Notes: generated by a model from the letters alone, not told the origin. Positions 10,520-22,994 are shown, counted from the stretch's first letter. The stretch: DNA of 64,000 nt from Thelephora terrestris (GCA_015956445.1 WIUZ02000012.1:310001-374000); one strand, 5' to 3'. Program-made: numbers and translations.

Positions 10520-12698
10520 ATGCCGGAGTATTATGTCGGGGTGGATGTCGGGACCGGTTCCGCACGGGCGGCATTGGTTCAAGGGGACGGTACCCCTGTT
10601 GCTTCTTCCACTCACGATACCCCGACGTGGAGAGATGAAGGAGATCACAGAATCTTCGAACAATCTACGGGCGCAACTTGGGCCGCTATCTGCAGCGCCG
10701 TCAAAGGGGTGGTCGCGGATTCAAAGATCGATCCTTCAGATATAAAAGGGCTGGGTTTCGATGCCACTTGTTCGTTGGCTGTAACGGATATGGCAGGGAA
10801 TCCCATCTGCATATCTGGTGGCGAGCATCTTGGCTTGGAAGGAGAGAGAAATATCATACTGTGGGCCGATCATCGCGCAGAAAAGGAGGCAGAGCTTATC
10901 AATTCCACGGGCTCTGGTGTTTTGGATTACGTTGGTGGGGTCATGAGCGTAAGTAATATTTCAATGACTTGCAATGATGGAGATTGAGGAGGAAAATGAT
11001 TTTATTTCATAGCTGGAGATGGAAATACCCAAGATTCTCTGGCTCAAAAACCACATGAAACCTGAGCATTTCTCTCGCTGCCAGTTCTTTGATCTGCCGG
11101 ACTACCTAACATACCGAGCAACAGGAAGCGTCGTGAGGTCATGTTGTTCGCTGACATGCAAATGCTCCTACGTCCCCGGGGTAGGGTGGGACGGCGCCTT
11201 CTTTGAGAAAGTTGGACTCGGGGAGCTTGTGTCATCTGGCTATGCTCAGATTGGGGCAAGTTCTGGCGTGCTGACCGCGGGGGAGCCAGTTGGACATGGT
11301 TTGACGAAGACGGCTGCTGATGAACTCGGACTCGTGCAGGGAACGCCAGTCGGGAGTGGTGTGATTGACGCGTATGGCTGGACTCCTGGAGCGCTTCATG
11401 AGGCTTACTTATCACTTGCTAGGTATGCAGGCTGGATTGGGACAGTAGGGGCGAGATACAAGGGGGAAGATGGGTGTCTATCTCCCCCTCCGAAGATCGG
11501 GGAGTCCAGCCACCGCGTGGCCGCGGTCGCCGGAACTAGCACCTGCTACCTTGTTCAAAGTCCTCGAGGTGTGTTTGTGAGTGGGGTTTGGGGACCGTAC
11601 AGGGTACGTCCTCCCTGATAGGATCTCGCCCCCCGCGCTGAGCTGGTGTTGCGAAACTAGAATGCTATTATGCCCGGATATTGGATGAACGAGGGAGGCC
11701 AATCATCGACCGGACAGGTGGGGTACTAAATTTGGATTCTTGCTCTTGTACGCTTATTATCTTGCATAGTTAATTCAGTTTATCACCACGACGCATCCAG
11801 CGTATGCTGGTTTGCTCAAAATAGCAGGGGAGGAAAACTTGGACCCACACGAAGGTCTGCGGCGTCTTCTTTCTCGGTTGACTTGCGGAGCGGCGCCTGA
11901 GTAATCTAAGTCCAGTTCTAAACAAGAAGCTGGATGAGCTGGTACAGCTAGAGGGGGTGTTGTCTCGCACGGAGCTTACCAAGGACCTACACATGTACCC
12001 AGACCTACACGGTGAGGTTCATTTCAGAAAACTCCGCTGTCACGATGCTGAGCTGCGTCGACTGATAGGTAATCGCTCACCGATCGCGGATCCACGGATG
12101 CGAGGTTCCGTAGTTGGGCTCACTCTCGTAGGTCGCGTTCCATTGCGAAGTTTGGCAAAAGGGGTCTCACTTGCGACACAGGACGACACGATCAATGATC
12201 TTGCGCGGAAGTACAATGTTACCATGGAGGCGATTGCGTTGCAAACTAAGCACATCGTTGACGAGATGAACGACAAAGGGCATGCGATTAGGAGCATATT
12301 TGTCTCTGGGGGGCAGTCAAAGAACGTTGGGTTGATGCAACTGGTTGCCAATACGTGCAACATGCCGGTGGTGACACCCGATTCGAGCTCGACGGCGGTT
12401 GTGAGCGGTGCGGCGATGCTCGGGCGGTTTGCTGCGGAGGCAAGCAAAGGGGGCAGGGAGGGGAATGGGAAAGCACTATGGGATATTATGGTGAGATAAA
12501 GTGGCGGATAGACCGGATGAGACTGACTGATGTGTGTAGGTGGAAATGACGGCACCAGGAACGGTGATCTCAGTATCTTTGAATTCGCGCGAGAAGAAGC
12601 TTTTGGAAGCGAAGTATTCTATCTTCCGGGAGGCGATTGAGATACAGAAAAGATGGAGAAAGCAAATGGAGGATGCGGTTAGTAGCCAGGAGGGATGA
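10520..12698 (+). CDS. FGGY-family carbohydrate kinase (D-ribulokinase/YDR109C type)
   Basis: Phosphorylates a free sugar, probably D-ribulose judging from the human FGGY and yeast YDR109C relatives. The N-terminal ATPase-fold signature is MPEYYVGVDVGTGSARAALV; later blocks are LGFDATCSLAV, WADHRAEKEAELIN, IDAYAGWIGTVGAR, GYWMNEGGQSSTGQ, LTKDLHMYPDLHGNRSPIAD and IFVSGGQSKNVGLMQL, covering both FGGY domains. Exons: 10520-10948, 11013-11371, 11423-11603, 11661-11717, 11770-11876, 11902-12011, 12069-12127, 12182-12490, 12540-12698. These sum to 589 residues, the size expected for the family. The one odd junction is 11877-11901: keeping the frame there needs a 25-nt intron, otherwise a stop follows at once. 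Confidence 0.93.
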
Positions 12699-13075
12699 TT
12701 ATAACATTAGATCTGATGGCTCCCCGGTTCGCTCGGGATATCGATATCGGTTTCCGTCTCGCTCTTTAGGATTCGCATGTTCCTGTAAGATTCTCTACAT
12801 AACTTCAAGAGCTGCCTGTTTTTTTCTGAATATTTTGCGTTTTCCCCTCTCCCTCTCCTCTTCTGCCTGTCGGAGTGTGTCGCGTGGCGATGCACGGGCG
12901 TCAACCTGACGTTTTTGGCTTCGACCTCGCTCACCGGCTACGCTCAACCGCACCAACCGCTGCTAGGGAGGAACGGCGCGACAGCTTTCTTTTTGCTTTG
13001 CTTCCCCGGGCGCTGTAGTCTCTGTACAAACTCGGATAGCCGAAGCTCGACCCAAATTGTATTTGAGAGCGAGTT
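12699..13075. other. Intergenic, promoter of the SSXT-like gene
   Basis: 377 bp without a gene. Pyrimidine-rich runs at 12815-12865 and about 12985-13005 lie upstream of the next plus-strand gene and may be part of its promoter. Nothing else recognised. Confidence 0.4.
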
Positions 13076-15804
13076 ATGCTTCATCTAGATCATCCTTCAT
13101 CACTTTCCCCTCCCTTGATTTCCCACTCTGATCTCTCCTGGTCCCCCGTCCCTCGTGACAGCGTCCCCAAGGACAAGCCAAAACACTCCCAGCCCCCCAC
13201 CCCCTCTCCGGCCGGACCTCTGTCTTCCGAACATCCTCCCGACCCTCCCCAAGCCCACCGACCCGATGAAGCCCAGACGGCCGGCCTCGTGAACGACGCG
13301 TCCAGGCAGTCTACCCCCCTGTCAGAACTTTCCTCTCCCTCGGAACGCTTTAAATCCCTCGACCCAACAGACACGTCTGAAAACCCAGACAAAACCGGCA
13401 CGGACTCAAACCGTTCCACAGTGCAGGAGAGCGGGTGGCAAACTGAAAAGGGTAGAAACAGGCTGGGGGAACAAGCAAACGACCAATCTGGCGTCGCCGG
13501 CGGTGTATCAGAACACCAGAGTCTGGCCAAAGACGTTGAGGGGAGGTCGACCACAGCGCCTTCATCTGCCACCAGCTTTCACCTTTCACAACTCTCCCGA
13601 TCTACTTCTTCTCCCCAACCTTCCTCACGGCCTCCCTCTGTTTCCTATCGTGGTCAATCTATTGACCCGATCCCCCGAAGGCAGTCGACCGAGAGCGTTT
13701 CCTCTACCTCCTTTCCCACCATCCCAAACACCCCAATAGCAACCTCTTCTGCAAATCCTGCTGAACAGAAACTCGACACAAAGGTTGTTACTATTCTCGA
13801 GTTGAATGCGGAACTGTTGAGGTATTTCTTTCATTGTGAACATTTTTCCAAGAGGTACCGATGTGACCTTTGCTCCCAAGGGTTGGCATGGACTTTCAAA
13901 CGCGTGGAATACCGATGAATGATCCTAGGTTTGCCGAGTAAGTATATCAATATTCGACCTTGTCCATCTTCTGATGTCTTGTCAAGGTTTTCGAAGAGGA
14001 TGCAATCAAATCTTACCTGGATGGCTGCAGTTGCCGATTCCGACCGTGGTGTAAGGACTTCATTGCTGGGGATTTTTTCGGAGACTTATAAGTTTCCCAG
14101 AACCTGTCTGTATCTCTGCCCATCATGCACCCTCCTCCAGGTGTCGAGTTTGCGTCAATGGAGCGGATATATCAACTCTACTCCACACTCCCGACGATTT
14201 TTGCAAACGACATCGCCCGTCGGCAGAATGGTGTGACCCGGAGGTCTCAGTCGCCTAGTGTGAGCCTAAAGCGAGATCGCACCGACGAACATAGCACCGA
14301 GATCGTCAGCAAAAGACGCGATACTGGAGAACATAAGCTCTCCTCCCTCCCCACTTCTCCATCAAATCATCCCCCTACTTCCTTCGCTACATCGAGTACT
14401 GCCAGCACCCCCCAGCCCGTTACACCCTCTGTTTCGATGGGACCTCCATCTCATCTTCCACACAATGCCGATCCACGACGACAGATGAATGCAACACGCC
14501 CCTCAATGCAACCTCAACAAATCTCACAGCCCATGGTCCAGCCGAATACTATACAGCCCAACTCCACCGTCGCGCAAACCGCTACCACTTCTGCGAACCC
14601 CCTGCCCGCCAACATCCCACCTCAGGTTGCTGCCATGGGGTCTGTCGCTGTGCAATATTATCAAATGCTACAAAACCCGTTCAACCCGATGGTCCAATAC
14701 ATCACAAACTCTTTCCCTGGGTTCCAAACTTTACCCGTTGCCCAACAGATCGTGAAAATGCATCAGTTCCAAGTAGGATTCTCCTTCTCGTCTATCTTTT
14801 TCGCATCTTGACCCCCCCATTCGCAGTCCGCCATTTCTAAGAACAAGGCTCAAGGACAGCGTCCTCCTCAGCCTACCACCAGTGCCCAAGGCAACCTTGC
14901 CGCTGCGAATCAATTTCGAGCTCCTCCGACGGGGATGCCCCCTCAACCACAAGGTGCACAGCAGCCTGGGGTCTCATTCCCTCAAGGCTTCAATAATGGG
15001 ATGACCAACACAGTTGTCCAAAACGCGGTCCCCTCGCAGCAAACGACACTTCCCACCGTTGCGAATATGAACGCAATGGCAACCAATAATCAACGGCAGT
15101 TCCTCATGATGCAGCAGATGAGAGCCGGAGGCTCAGGAAATGCGATCAACCCTCCAATGCTAAATGCGCAAACTGTCCCATCTCCCGATCGGATGCGACC
15201 GGAGCAATCTCGAATGTCGCCAGGGTCTCCATCGTCTCAGTTGCCGATGGGAGTAGGGATGGAAATGAATCCCTTCCCGATGATGAGGTCGAATTCGACC
15301 GTCCCAGGGATCGCTCGAAGCACTCGATCACCAACGGATCCCAGCGGCCTCCACGGGAGGGTTGTATCACACAATCAGGAGGAGATTCAGCGGGCGTTTG
15401 CCACTCCACAGCAGAGGAATATGATGGTGGGCCAGGGCAACTCTGGGTTCGTGAATCCTCAGCAAATTTTGGCTGGTGGAAACCCTGGGAACTGGCAGCA
15501 GCAGGTTGGCGGTGGGATGGGGGTGATGGGTCAACAACCACAGCAGCCGCAACAACACCAGTCGCCAACACAAGCCCAAAATTTCGGGATGCTTTCGACA
15601 CAACAACCAGCGAATTTTGGTTCGCCTATGGTCCCACAACAGCAATGGAACGCCGGTGGGGGATCGATGCAATATCCATTCCCGACTGCGCCCTCGCCTG
15701 GAGGGACTGTTCCCCAACAACAGCAGATGAGCTCTCACTCAACGATGATGGACCCTTCGGTGGTGGGAGACTTTGACTTTTCGAGTTGGACTAACCAGAT
15801 GTAA
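13076..15804 (+). CDS. SSXT/SS18-like Gln/Met/Pro-rich protein
   Basis: Five exons (13076-13821, 13881-13937, 13987-14050, 14101-14772, 14827-15804) give 838 residues. About 240 disordered Ser/Pro-rich residues precede a compact block: KVVTILELNAELLRVGMDFQ, TRGIPMNDPRFAEFSKRMQS, NLTWMAAVADSD, then PIMHPPPGVEFASMERIYQL. The first part matches the pattern of the SSXT N-terminal domain (Pfam PF05030): a Leu-rich helix, E/DFQxxG, then QxNLxxMAxxAD. The rest is rich in Met, Gln, Asn and Pro, as in human SS18, ending with DFDFSSWTNQM. SS18 is a SWI/SNF (BAF) subunit, so a role as a chromatin-remodelling or co-activator subunit is inferred from this domain only. The start at 13076 is the first ATG of the open frame. 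Confidence 0.72.
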
Positions 15805-16048
15805 ACCTGAAGGCTCATGTTTCGTTTCCTCTGTATCGCTTGTGTTTACTCGTAGCTTTTCACGTATGCTTATTCACCTATGTAGACCCTGCATCCCTTT
15901 GTTTTGTCTGCCCACGTCCATCTGAAGAGAAACGTGTTTCCCGCGCGACTGGGTTTGATCAGGTTTGATCGGGGAACGGAAGCTTTAGGCCTCTGTCCAG
16001 ACCTCGATCGCGATTCACTGTTGCTCACGCCGCTAGGTGTCCTTTGTT

Positions 16049-16858
16049 ATGCTCGGGTTGACGATAACCCGCCGAGCAATACAGGTGCCAACAAAGCGGT
16101 TTGCGACTCGCTCAATCAGTCGCCCCACGGTCTCGTTTCGGCCGAGAACGACGTCGGTTACCTGTGATTCATCATCTCACCACTTGCAACCTTCTTTCAA
16201 AACGCCCTTTGCTCGATATTTCCATCACGAGACCGTTAGTTCAAGCACCACTGACAATTCAAAGACGTCTAGCGAGCAGAAAGAGGCGGAGAATAGAGAG
16301 CGTCACCTTTCACGGTACGTCGTCGGTTTCAAATCCTTCGGTCATCGGAGAGGTGTCTCATCGTAAATTCGTACAGGGACGAACGGTATATGGTAGCTCG
16401 GATCGTTGTAGGGACTACGATGTCCATAATAACCAGAATGGACAATCCCAAATGGTTTGAGGAAAATGCAGAAACGCACGTGTTCTCTCAAGCAAGGTAT
16501 GACAAGATCGTCGAAGACCTGAAGGCGTTAGGCACAGAAGACCCAAACGCGAGTCAAGCACTCGTACGTAACGCTTCAGGATTTCTCCGAGTCAGTCGGC
16601 GTACTGAAGTTGCGACAGGAACGGAACGTCCTTTGGGAAGCCGAGGAGGCTGAACATTCCGTCAACGCAGAGACCATGCTAGAGGTCATCAAGTCGTTGA
16701 AGGGCGATACCGATCCTGAGGCAATACGAATGCTCGCAAGTTTAGAAGCGGCATGCTGGAGGATATGGAGATGCCCACCGCATCAGCTTGAGAACTTGTC
16801 CCCCGAGGAGAAATCTGAACGGTTTTGGGACCACATTGACTACTCTGACAAACTATAG
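16049..16858 (+). CDS. Probable mitochondrial protein, function unknown
   Basis: Three exons, 16049-16314, 16377-16567 and 16596-16858, add up to 239 residues. The N-terminus MLGLTITRRAIQVPTKRFAT is positively charged with no acidic residue, as expected for a mitochondrial presequence. The body is mostly helical: PKWFEENAETHVFSQARYDK, IVEDLKALGTEDPNASQAL, LKLRQERNVLWEAEEAEHSV, TMLEVIKSLKGDTDPEAIRM and a C-terminus FWDHIDYSDKL. I do not recognise the family. The second intron must be only 28 nt (16568-16595) for the frame to hold; otherwise the gene would be frameshifted. The conserved look of the sequence on both sides argues that the gene is real. Confidence 0.55.
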
Positions 16859-16996
16859 ATGTACCACGTAGACCACACCACTTTAGACACAGGGCCCCCA
16901 CTTTGGTTATAAACATTAGAGGTATCCGAAAATAACTTTACGGAGCAATTGCGTTGAGTGATGCCGACTGGCCGAGCGCACAACGTAAGTACGTTT

Positions 16997-18308
16997 TTAC
17001 CCTTGACCCCAAAAGCGCACCTTCCCCGCTCTACTCAAGTTGGAAAGGTCCTGGAGGATGCTCTGCTGTTCCCGGTAGCGGAGCCTGCGCGATCCCTCGT
17101 TTACGCATATATCCAACCGCTTCAGACGCGGAAACAAATCTTGGCGGGAGAGTAATTGATCCATCCTCCTCCAGAACAAGTATCGAACGGGTCTGCTGTA
17201 GGAACCCGATACAGTGACGTACTCCAAGTACGGAAGGTTTGGGCTGAGCTCCAAGGCGCGTTCGCACCACCTGTCGTCCTTTTGAATGAGGGGACCGATG
17301 GTGAGCGATTGGAGTTGCCACCCCGTTATTGCTGGGTCTGCCAAAACTTGAATGGGGTATTTGGTATCAGGGAAAGGCAAAGGACTTCTCGATTGAGCTG
17401 GACGTACCATGGAAGCCTTCAGCTTCGTCACATGCCAGCTGGAGTCTCTCGATTGGAGAGGCGGCAGTGATCATCAAAGCCTGCTGAACAGCATCGGCGG
17501 CACTCATCTCGCACGTGAATCCGGTAAGAGATGAAACGTCCAGGGCAGCATCCTTGACAAGGTTCGAGACGTCGATCAGGTGTTTGTAGTTGGACGAGGA
17601 GGTGAGCTCGAGGTCGTTGATGTGTAGGGTATGTCGAGGGAGTCGGACGAACGCGTTCAATTCAGCGGGGTTCCTCTGGGCCACACAATCGCGGACATAG
17701 AGTGAAGCGCAGAGAGGGAAGGCTCGGATGAAGGATATCATCTCCTCGTAAGACGAGAAGTGGCATGAATACAGCCCAAGTTCGTTGACAGTGGTTGTCA
17801 GAGAGGATATAGTGTTTCCAAATCTCTCTTGGTTCCCGCGCTTGGAGAAATAAAAGGGCACTTCGGAGAACCAGAGGCGGTTCAAGGTATGACGGCGGGC
17901 GAAGGCCTCGAGGACGATTAAGTAATCATCCCAGTCTCTTTGGTGTATTGTCTTTTTGGTTGTGATCCCTAGGTCCAACGAACGAACGTGCTGAAAAGCG
18001 GAGGCATTGGCGAGGAGTCTGGCGCATTCTCGGAGGCGGCGGACGGTATTAATGGAGATGTGGCGACCGAGACGACACAATGCGGCAAATGTGAAGTCGC
18101 GAGAGACAAGAGCGCAGGAACCCAGGCTCTCTTTGTCTGTCCCGAGCATCTCCACGATGATGTGGACAATCTCTGGCGGGAGGATCCGCCAACGAGGTCG
18201 CTCACTGCACAAACAGATCGTTTTCAAGCGAGCACTAATAAGAATAAAGTCTACGCACGGGTCAGAACCTTTCTTGTGGGTTGCTCTCCTTACAGTGGCC
18301 TTGCCCAT
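16997..18308 (-). CDS. F-box protein with leucine-rich C-terminal region
   Basis: Two exons, 18308-17408 and 17346-16997, with a 61-nt intron, give 416 residues. Near residue 40 the block WRILPPEIVHIIVEMLG, followed by SCALVSRDFTFAALCRLGRH, is an F-box: LPPEI, then a hydrophobic helix, then CxLVSRxF. The remainder has irregular leucine-rich segments (HTLNRLWFSEVPFYF, TLHINDLELTSSSNY, SLTIGPLIQKDD). F-box proteins bind Skp1 and bring substrates to SCF ubiquitin ligases. Agaricomycetes carry hundreds of fast-evolving members, and the target of this one is unknown. The N-terminal 30 residues before the F-box are basic, and the start could be slightly downstream. Confidence 0.8.
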
Positions 18309-18960
18309 CGATCGACGTTGTAGTCAAATATAAGAGCCGGACTGTTTGCGACTGTGTGTAATTTGCGCCCTTTGATGGAATCACTCATTGAAACGTTGGA
18401 GGTTACCCTAAAACCTTCTGTCCGCCCTATCGAAATTCAACGGAAAAAAATATCCGGCCGCGATTCAACAAACCTCGATGCTCGAAGGGGGTGCCCAGGT
18501 ATAGATCTCTCCCTTATAACTTACAACCATTCGAGGACCTGTACGTGCAGCTCGTTCTACTCACTCTGGTTTTATTCTCAGCCTTACTCACATCCTCCTT
18601 TTGCCCTACATACTCTGGCCAAGTACTTCCATTAGTCAATTTCATAGATCCTCCTGAATATCTGTTTGCGGTGCCTGAGTCATCTGCACCAGAGTTTCAC
18701 TCTGTGTCTGATTCGCAAAGGCTGGAAGTGGGCCATGCCGCTACGATCATGGTATATTTTCCTGATGGAATAGAATGATCCCAGGGCCGATAATCGAGAG
18801 AATTCGGGTAATCGCTCTCCAGTTACGGAAAACATTCAGCCTGCGGCTCGTGATCTCACCATCGTTCACGTTTAATGTCCAACAAGGTAATTAGAAGTGC
18901 ATCCCAGATGTATAAAAGGCCACACGGGCTCCGTCGATTTGTCTTTGCCACTTCGCAGAG
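18309..18960. other. Divergent intergenic region, F-box gene / oxalate decarboxylase
   Basis: 652 bp between two divergent starts. TATAAAA at about 18912 lies some 50 bp upstream of the oxalate decarboxylase ATG and could be its TATA element. Short open frames here resemble nothing known. Confidence 0.45.
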
Positions 18961-20795
18961 ATGGTCTGCCCCTCCCTCGTTCTCTTGGCCTCTGCCCTGC
19001 TCGTTGCCTCCTCTGTTGTCCCCTTGGAAAGGGAGCTGGATAGTCCTACTCCGGTCGCTCGAGAGCCAGAGCACCCATTACATCTAGCCAAGAGGGATGC
19101 TGCAGGTCGCAAGACCCGTCATTTGCGCCCATTTTACGAGAACACCAAGCGTGATATCACCCCTCCGGATGTCGGTCAGGTTGCCACTTTTCCCGCCACT
19201 GGCATTCCTCAACCTACTCGAGGTATCTATGGAGGTATTCGTACCGGAGGCACCAACGAAGAAATCGATAGGCAGAACCCGGACTATGTCACCCCCCCTC
19301 TCACCGACAATGGTTTCATCCCTTCTTTTTTTCTTGTACCTCTCCGCTCACATCAGGCTTTCCAGGCATTATTCCGAATCTGAAGTGGTCCTTCTCACTC
19401 TCACACACTCGTCTCTTGAATGGTGGTTGGATTCGAGAACAGACCATCACCGACCTCCCACCTTGTGAGTTACTTTCGCTGCAATTGAACTGCGGACGCG
19501 ATCTCCTGATCTGATTCTCAGCGAAGGACGTGTCAGCAGCGGAGCTTCGCATCGCTCCGAACGCTTACCGCGAATTGTATGCAAGAGCTTCTTTTTATAT
19601 TCACTTATCCCTCTAATTCCACCCCTCAGGCATTGGCATCGTGTTGGCGAGTGGGGAATAGTTTTGGGAGGTACGCTATTCGCACCCGGTTTGCGCTCAT
19701 AAATCAACGCTCACCTCCACTTGTAGGCTCCGGACGGATCACAGCCCTCGACGACGAAGGCAGGACATATATCAGCGATATCAAAGGCCCACAAAACGGC
19801 ACTGACCCGGACACCTTCACGTGAGTCACCTTGTGCTACAATCTTACAACAGTGACAAATCCTCCCCCCAGATTCCCCGCCAATTTTCCCCACGGCATCC
19901 AAGCGTTGGATGATGGCCTCGACCTTCTCTTAATCTTTTCCGATGGCGACTTTGATGCCACCGGTACTACATTTATGCTTTCTGACTGGCTCGTCCACAC
20001 CCCAATCGAGATCGTCGCTCAGAATCTTGGTCTCAGCATCTCCGATCTCAAGAAGCTCCCCAGCCCAGATCCCTATATTTTCAAGAGCACTGTTCCGCCT
20101 CCTCAAGAAGGTCACGCTGACGAACAAGCCAAAGAATCTCCCAATGGGAATGTTCCAAATCCTTACGTCTTCAGCCTGTCCCAGCAGGAGAAGGTCGAAG
20201 CCCCGGGTGGCTGGGTAAAGATCCAGGATTCTACCAGGAACTTCGAAGCGTCCTGGGCTGCTACCGCGTACGTATACGTCGAACCAAACGGTTTAAGGGA
20301 ACTTCACTGGCACAGTCAAGACGGTATGTCTACACGCAGGCGCCTGATCAAGTTCGATTTTCTCAATCACCTCCTGCAATTCTCAGAATGGCTTTATATC
20401 ATTTCCGGCCACGGGAGGGCCACTGCGTTCGCTGCCGGTTCCGCCGCAAGGACCTTCGATCTTCAGACCGGTGATACTGCTGTGTTCCCAATCGCTTATG
20501 GTCACTACGTATGTATCTTGAACCCCCTCTAGACCCCCATCTGATCCATTCCCCAGATCAAGAACCTTTCACCCACCGAGCCTCTCATATTCATCGAGGT
20601 TTTCAAGGCTGAGAAATACGTCGACTTTAGCGCTACTCAATGGTACGCAGTAATCAACGTACCTCGGACGATAAACTCACGCTTTATATACACAGGCTCG
20701 CGTTGACACCCTCCCAGACCGTCGCCGATTTGCTTAACATCACCGTTGCGCAGGCTGATGGGCTCATTAAGACAAAGCAAATATTAATCGCATAG
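18961..20795 (+). CDS. Oxalate decarboxylase, secreted bicupin
   Basis: Converts oxalate to formate and CO2 and is normally secreted. Residues 1-20 form a signal peptide (MVCPSLVLLASALLVASSVV), followed by a propeptide-like basic stretch. After splicing of several 50-60 nt introns, the first cupin shows the Mn-binding pattern RELHWHRVGEWGIVLGG and FPANFPHGIQAL, and the second shows RELHWHSQDEWLYIISG, TGDTAVFPIAYGHYIKNLS and LIFIEVFKAEKYVDFSA. Both HxH...E and distal His sites are therefore present. The C-terminus runs LALTPSQTVADLLNI...LIKTKQILIA with the stop at 20793-20795. White-rot and brown-rot fungi use the enzyme to control secreted oxalate and pH. All key metal ligands appear intact, so the gene looks functional. 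Confidence 0.95.
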
Positions 20796-21457
20796 GGATC
20801 AACATCCTTCTGTCCGAGGTCGCTGATAAACATGTACTATTGTACCCTTATCACATTTGAAAAATACCCCTGTTCAATGTGCTTTCATCTGGAGCTGAGG
20901 TTTGAGGAGAGGCGATGGCATCCGAGAGGCTGCTAACGGCGGAATCCACGTTCAGACCCAATGATTCTCGCCTTGCCAACATCCTGTTGCTTTATTGAGA
21001 GGGTAAAGAGTTCAGTTAACTTACGCGTGACCGTCTTCACCCCTAAAGAAGCCTCGCGTCCTGTTGGTGGCTGATGTTCTCCTGTCTGCAAACTTAATCC
21101 TACCGAAAATATGTACGAAAGGCCGGAACTGTACATGCACTGTGCAGGTAGAATTGGTGAATCTTCTAGGGTCTGTTGGTAAAGGTCAGGTTTCTCGCAG
21201 TTTTTTAGAGACTCTATTCTTAATCAAAGGGCGACTTTACTAATAGTTACTAGCCGTACGAAGATCAGTCAATTATTCGGGGGTTGAGGCGAGATTTTCC
21301 AACCGTTGGACCAGTTCTCGCACAGACTATGTGGGCCAGCCACGTGCAAACACGAAATGATCGGTCTGTTGAGCGCCAAGGAGGGCGACATCGACTCAGG
21401 TGAATGCACCATAGGATCTACAACCAACGACCGTTGCGATTTTGCCAAAATTAGTTC
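20796..21457. other. Intergenic region
   Basis: 662 bp containing the 3' end of the oxalate decarboxylase transcript and the promoter of the SH3 gene. No coding potential, repeats or RNA genes were recognised. Confidence 0.4.
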
Positions 21458-22603
21458 ATGGTCTTCTCACAGCTGTCCGCGCACGAAAAAAACGCATTCT
21501 TTAGTCTGCTTGACGAGTTCAGAAATCCGTTGATCATTCGAATCGCGCTCACGTCTTGATCCTTGCATCTAGATACTTCACATCCCGTCCGGACTTGTTG
21601 TCCAATATCGCAAAATCGCAAGCGGTAGATTCTGCAGCTAATGCGGCCCACGATGCGCTCAAAAATCCCGCCACCAGAAAGGCCGCCCTTGATACTTTTA
21701 AAAGCGGCGTGAGTTCCGCTCGGACGAACTGGAACGCTACGCAGGAGGCCGGTCCAGAACCGGTGAGTGTACATCTATGGAGCTTGAGTCAAAACTGAAC
21801 ATAAAGCCTGTCTCACCAGACGGACGAAGGGACGCACAATGGACCAGGCCGTGTTGCAGCGGCAGCGGCTTCCTTGATGTCTCACCCGAGATTCGGTGGC
21901 TCTCCTACCCCCACCTCAACGGGTCCCCCGAAACCGCCTGCGAGAAGGGTTGCTGATGACTCGAATTCCCCTCCTCTGTCCACAAATAAGCCTCCCATAC
22001 AACGCCGGGAGTCCAGTTCATTGACCACCACCAGGGTTTGTACTCTCCCTTGCTCGCGTCGAATCCATCCCTCATCGGGTTCTTAGAAGTTCGGCGGCGA
22101 TGTAGACTTGACATCTGCCAAAGGCTTTTTTACGTCTGTCAGGGGTCCTTCCAAGAACCAACAACAACCTTTGGCCAACCCGTCGTCCTTCCTGCCTCCC
22201 TCAGGGATTCAGAAGAAACAGTTCGCCCCACCCCCCGTGAGACGAATCGCCTCAGATTCCTCCCCGACCTCTGCCACTTCAACCTCCACTCTCCCACCGC
22301 CGCCACCACCCCGTAAGAAGGAAGAACCTGCTGGAGAATGGGCAGAAGTTCTGTATGATTTCTCAGGCGATGTGCGTGTCAACTCCCTTCCAAAGAACGA
22401 ATCAACTCATCACCCATCTCTTAAAAGCCTGGAGATCTTGATGTCAAAGAGTCACAACGCGTTCTGATAGTCGAGAGATCTTCAGATGACTGGTATGCAT
22501 GACTGTAGGACACAGAATTCTCGCTCATCTCTTGCACAGGTGGACGGCTGAATTAGATGGAAACCGGGGGCTAGTCCCAGCCTCCTACGTCAAGATTTTG
22601 TGA
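21458..22603 (+). CDS. SH3-domain protein with proline-rich linker
   Basis: Begins MVFSQLSAHEKNAFFSLLDE, a short helical head typical of Agaricomycete members, then YFTSRPDLLSNIAKSQAVDS. A long Pro/Ser-rich linker carries likely SH3-binding stretches (GPPKPPARR, LPPPPPPRKKEE). The C-terminus is one complete SH3 domain assembled across two introns: EWAEVLYDFSGDPGDLDVKE, SQRVLIVERSSDDWWTAELD, GNRGLVPASYVKIL. It has the ALYDF-like start, the WW pair and the PxSYV end expected of the fold. The stop is at 22601-22603. Such proteins are usually adaptors of cortical actin or endocytosis, which is inferred here. The first donor (GTTCAG) is slightly unusual but gives the correct frame. Confidence 0.88.
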
Positions 22604-22994
22604 GGTTGATAACGTCTACTATAGCTGTTTGCAAGGCGGCGCTCTCGACAGATCCTTCTCTCAAGATGCCATCCCCAATTTTGCTAGGTTTGCCGATCCA
22701 TGTCTATTAGACTTTAGTGGGGGTCTATGATGCGTGAGGCCGAAACAAGAACCGTGGCTATACTATACAAGTCAGATCATGCGATGTTAGAACTACACGT
22801 AGCAAAAGGGAAGATGCGAATTCGAAAGAGAAGTCGAAGGTCTTGCCATTAAAGGGATGTTATGTGCGCGAAAAGTGTACCGATAAAATAAGCAACGATA
22901 AATCAGAATCCGAGGCGACGACAACGATAACGATGGCAATGCAAATGAGACAAAATGATGCAAGGTACGGGGTGTGAACAAGGCGACGGGTGTT
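22604..22994. other. Convergent 3' region of SH3 and PPR genes
   Basis: 391 bp between two convergent stops; it probably contains both 3' UTRs. Nothing else seen. Confidence 0.45.
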
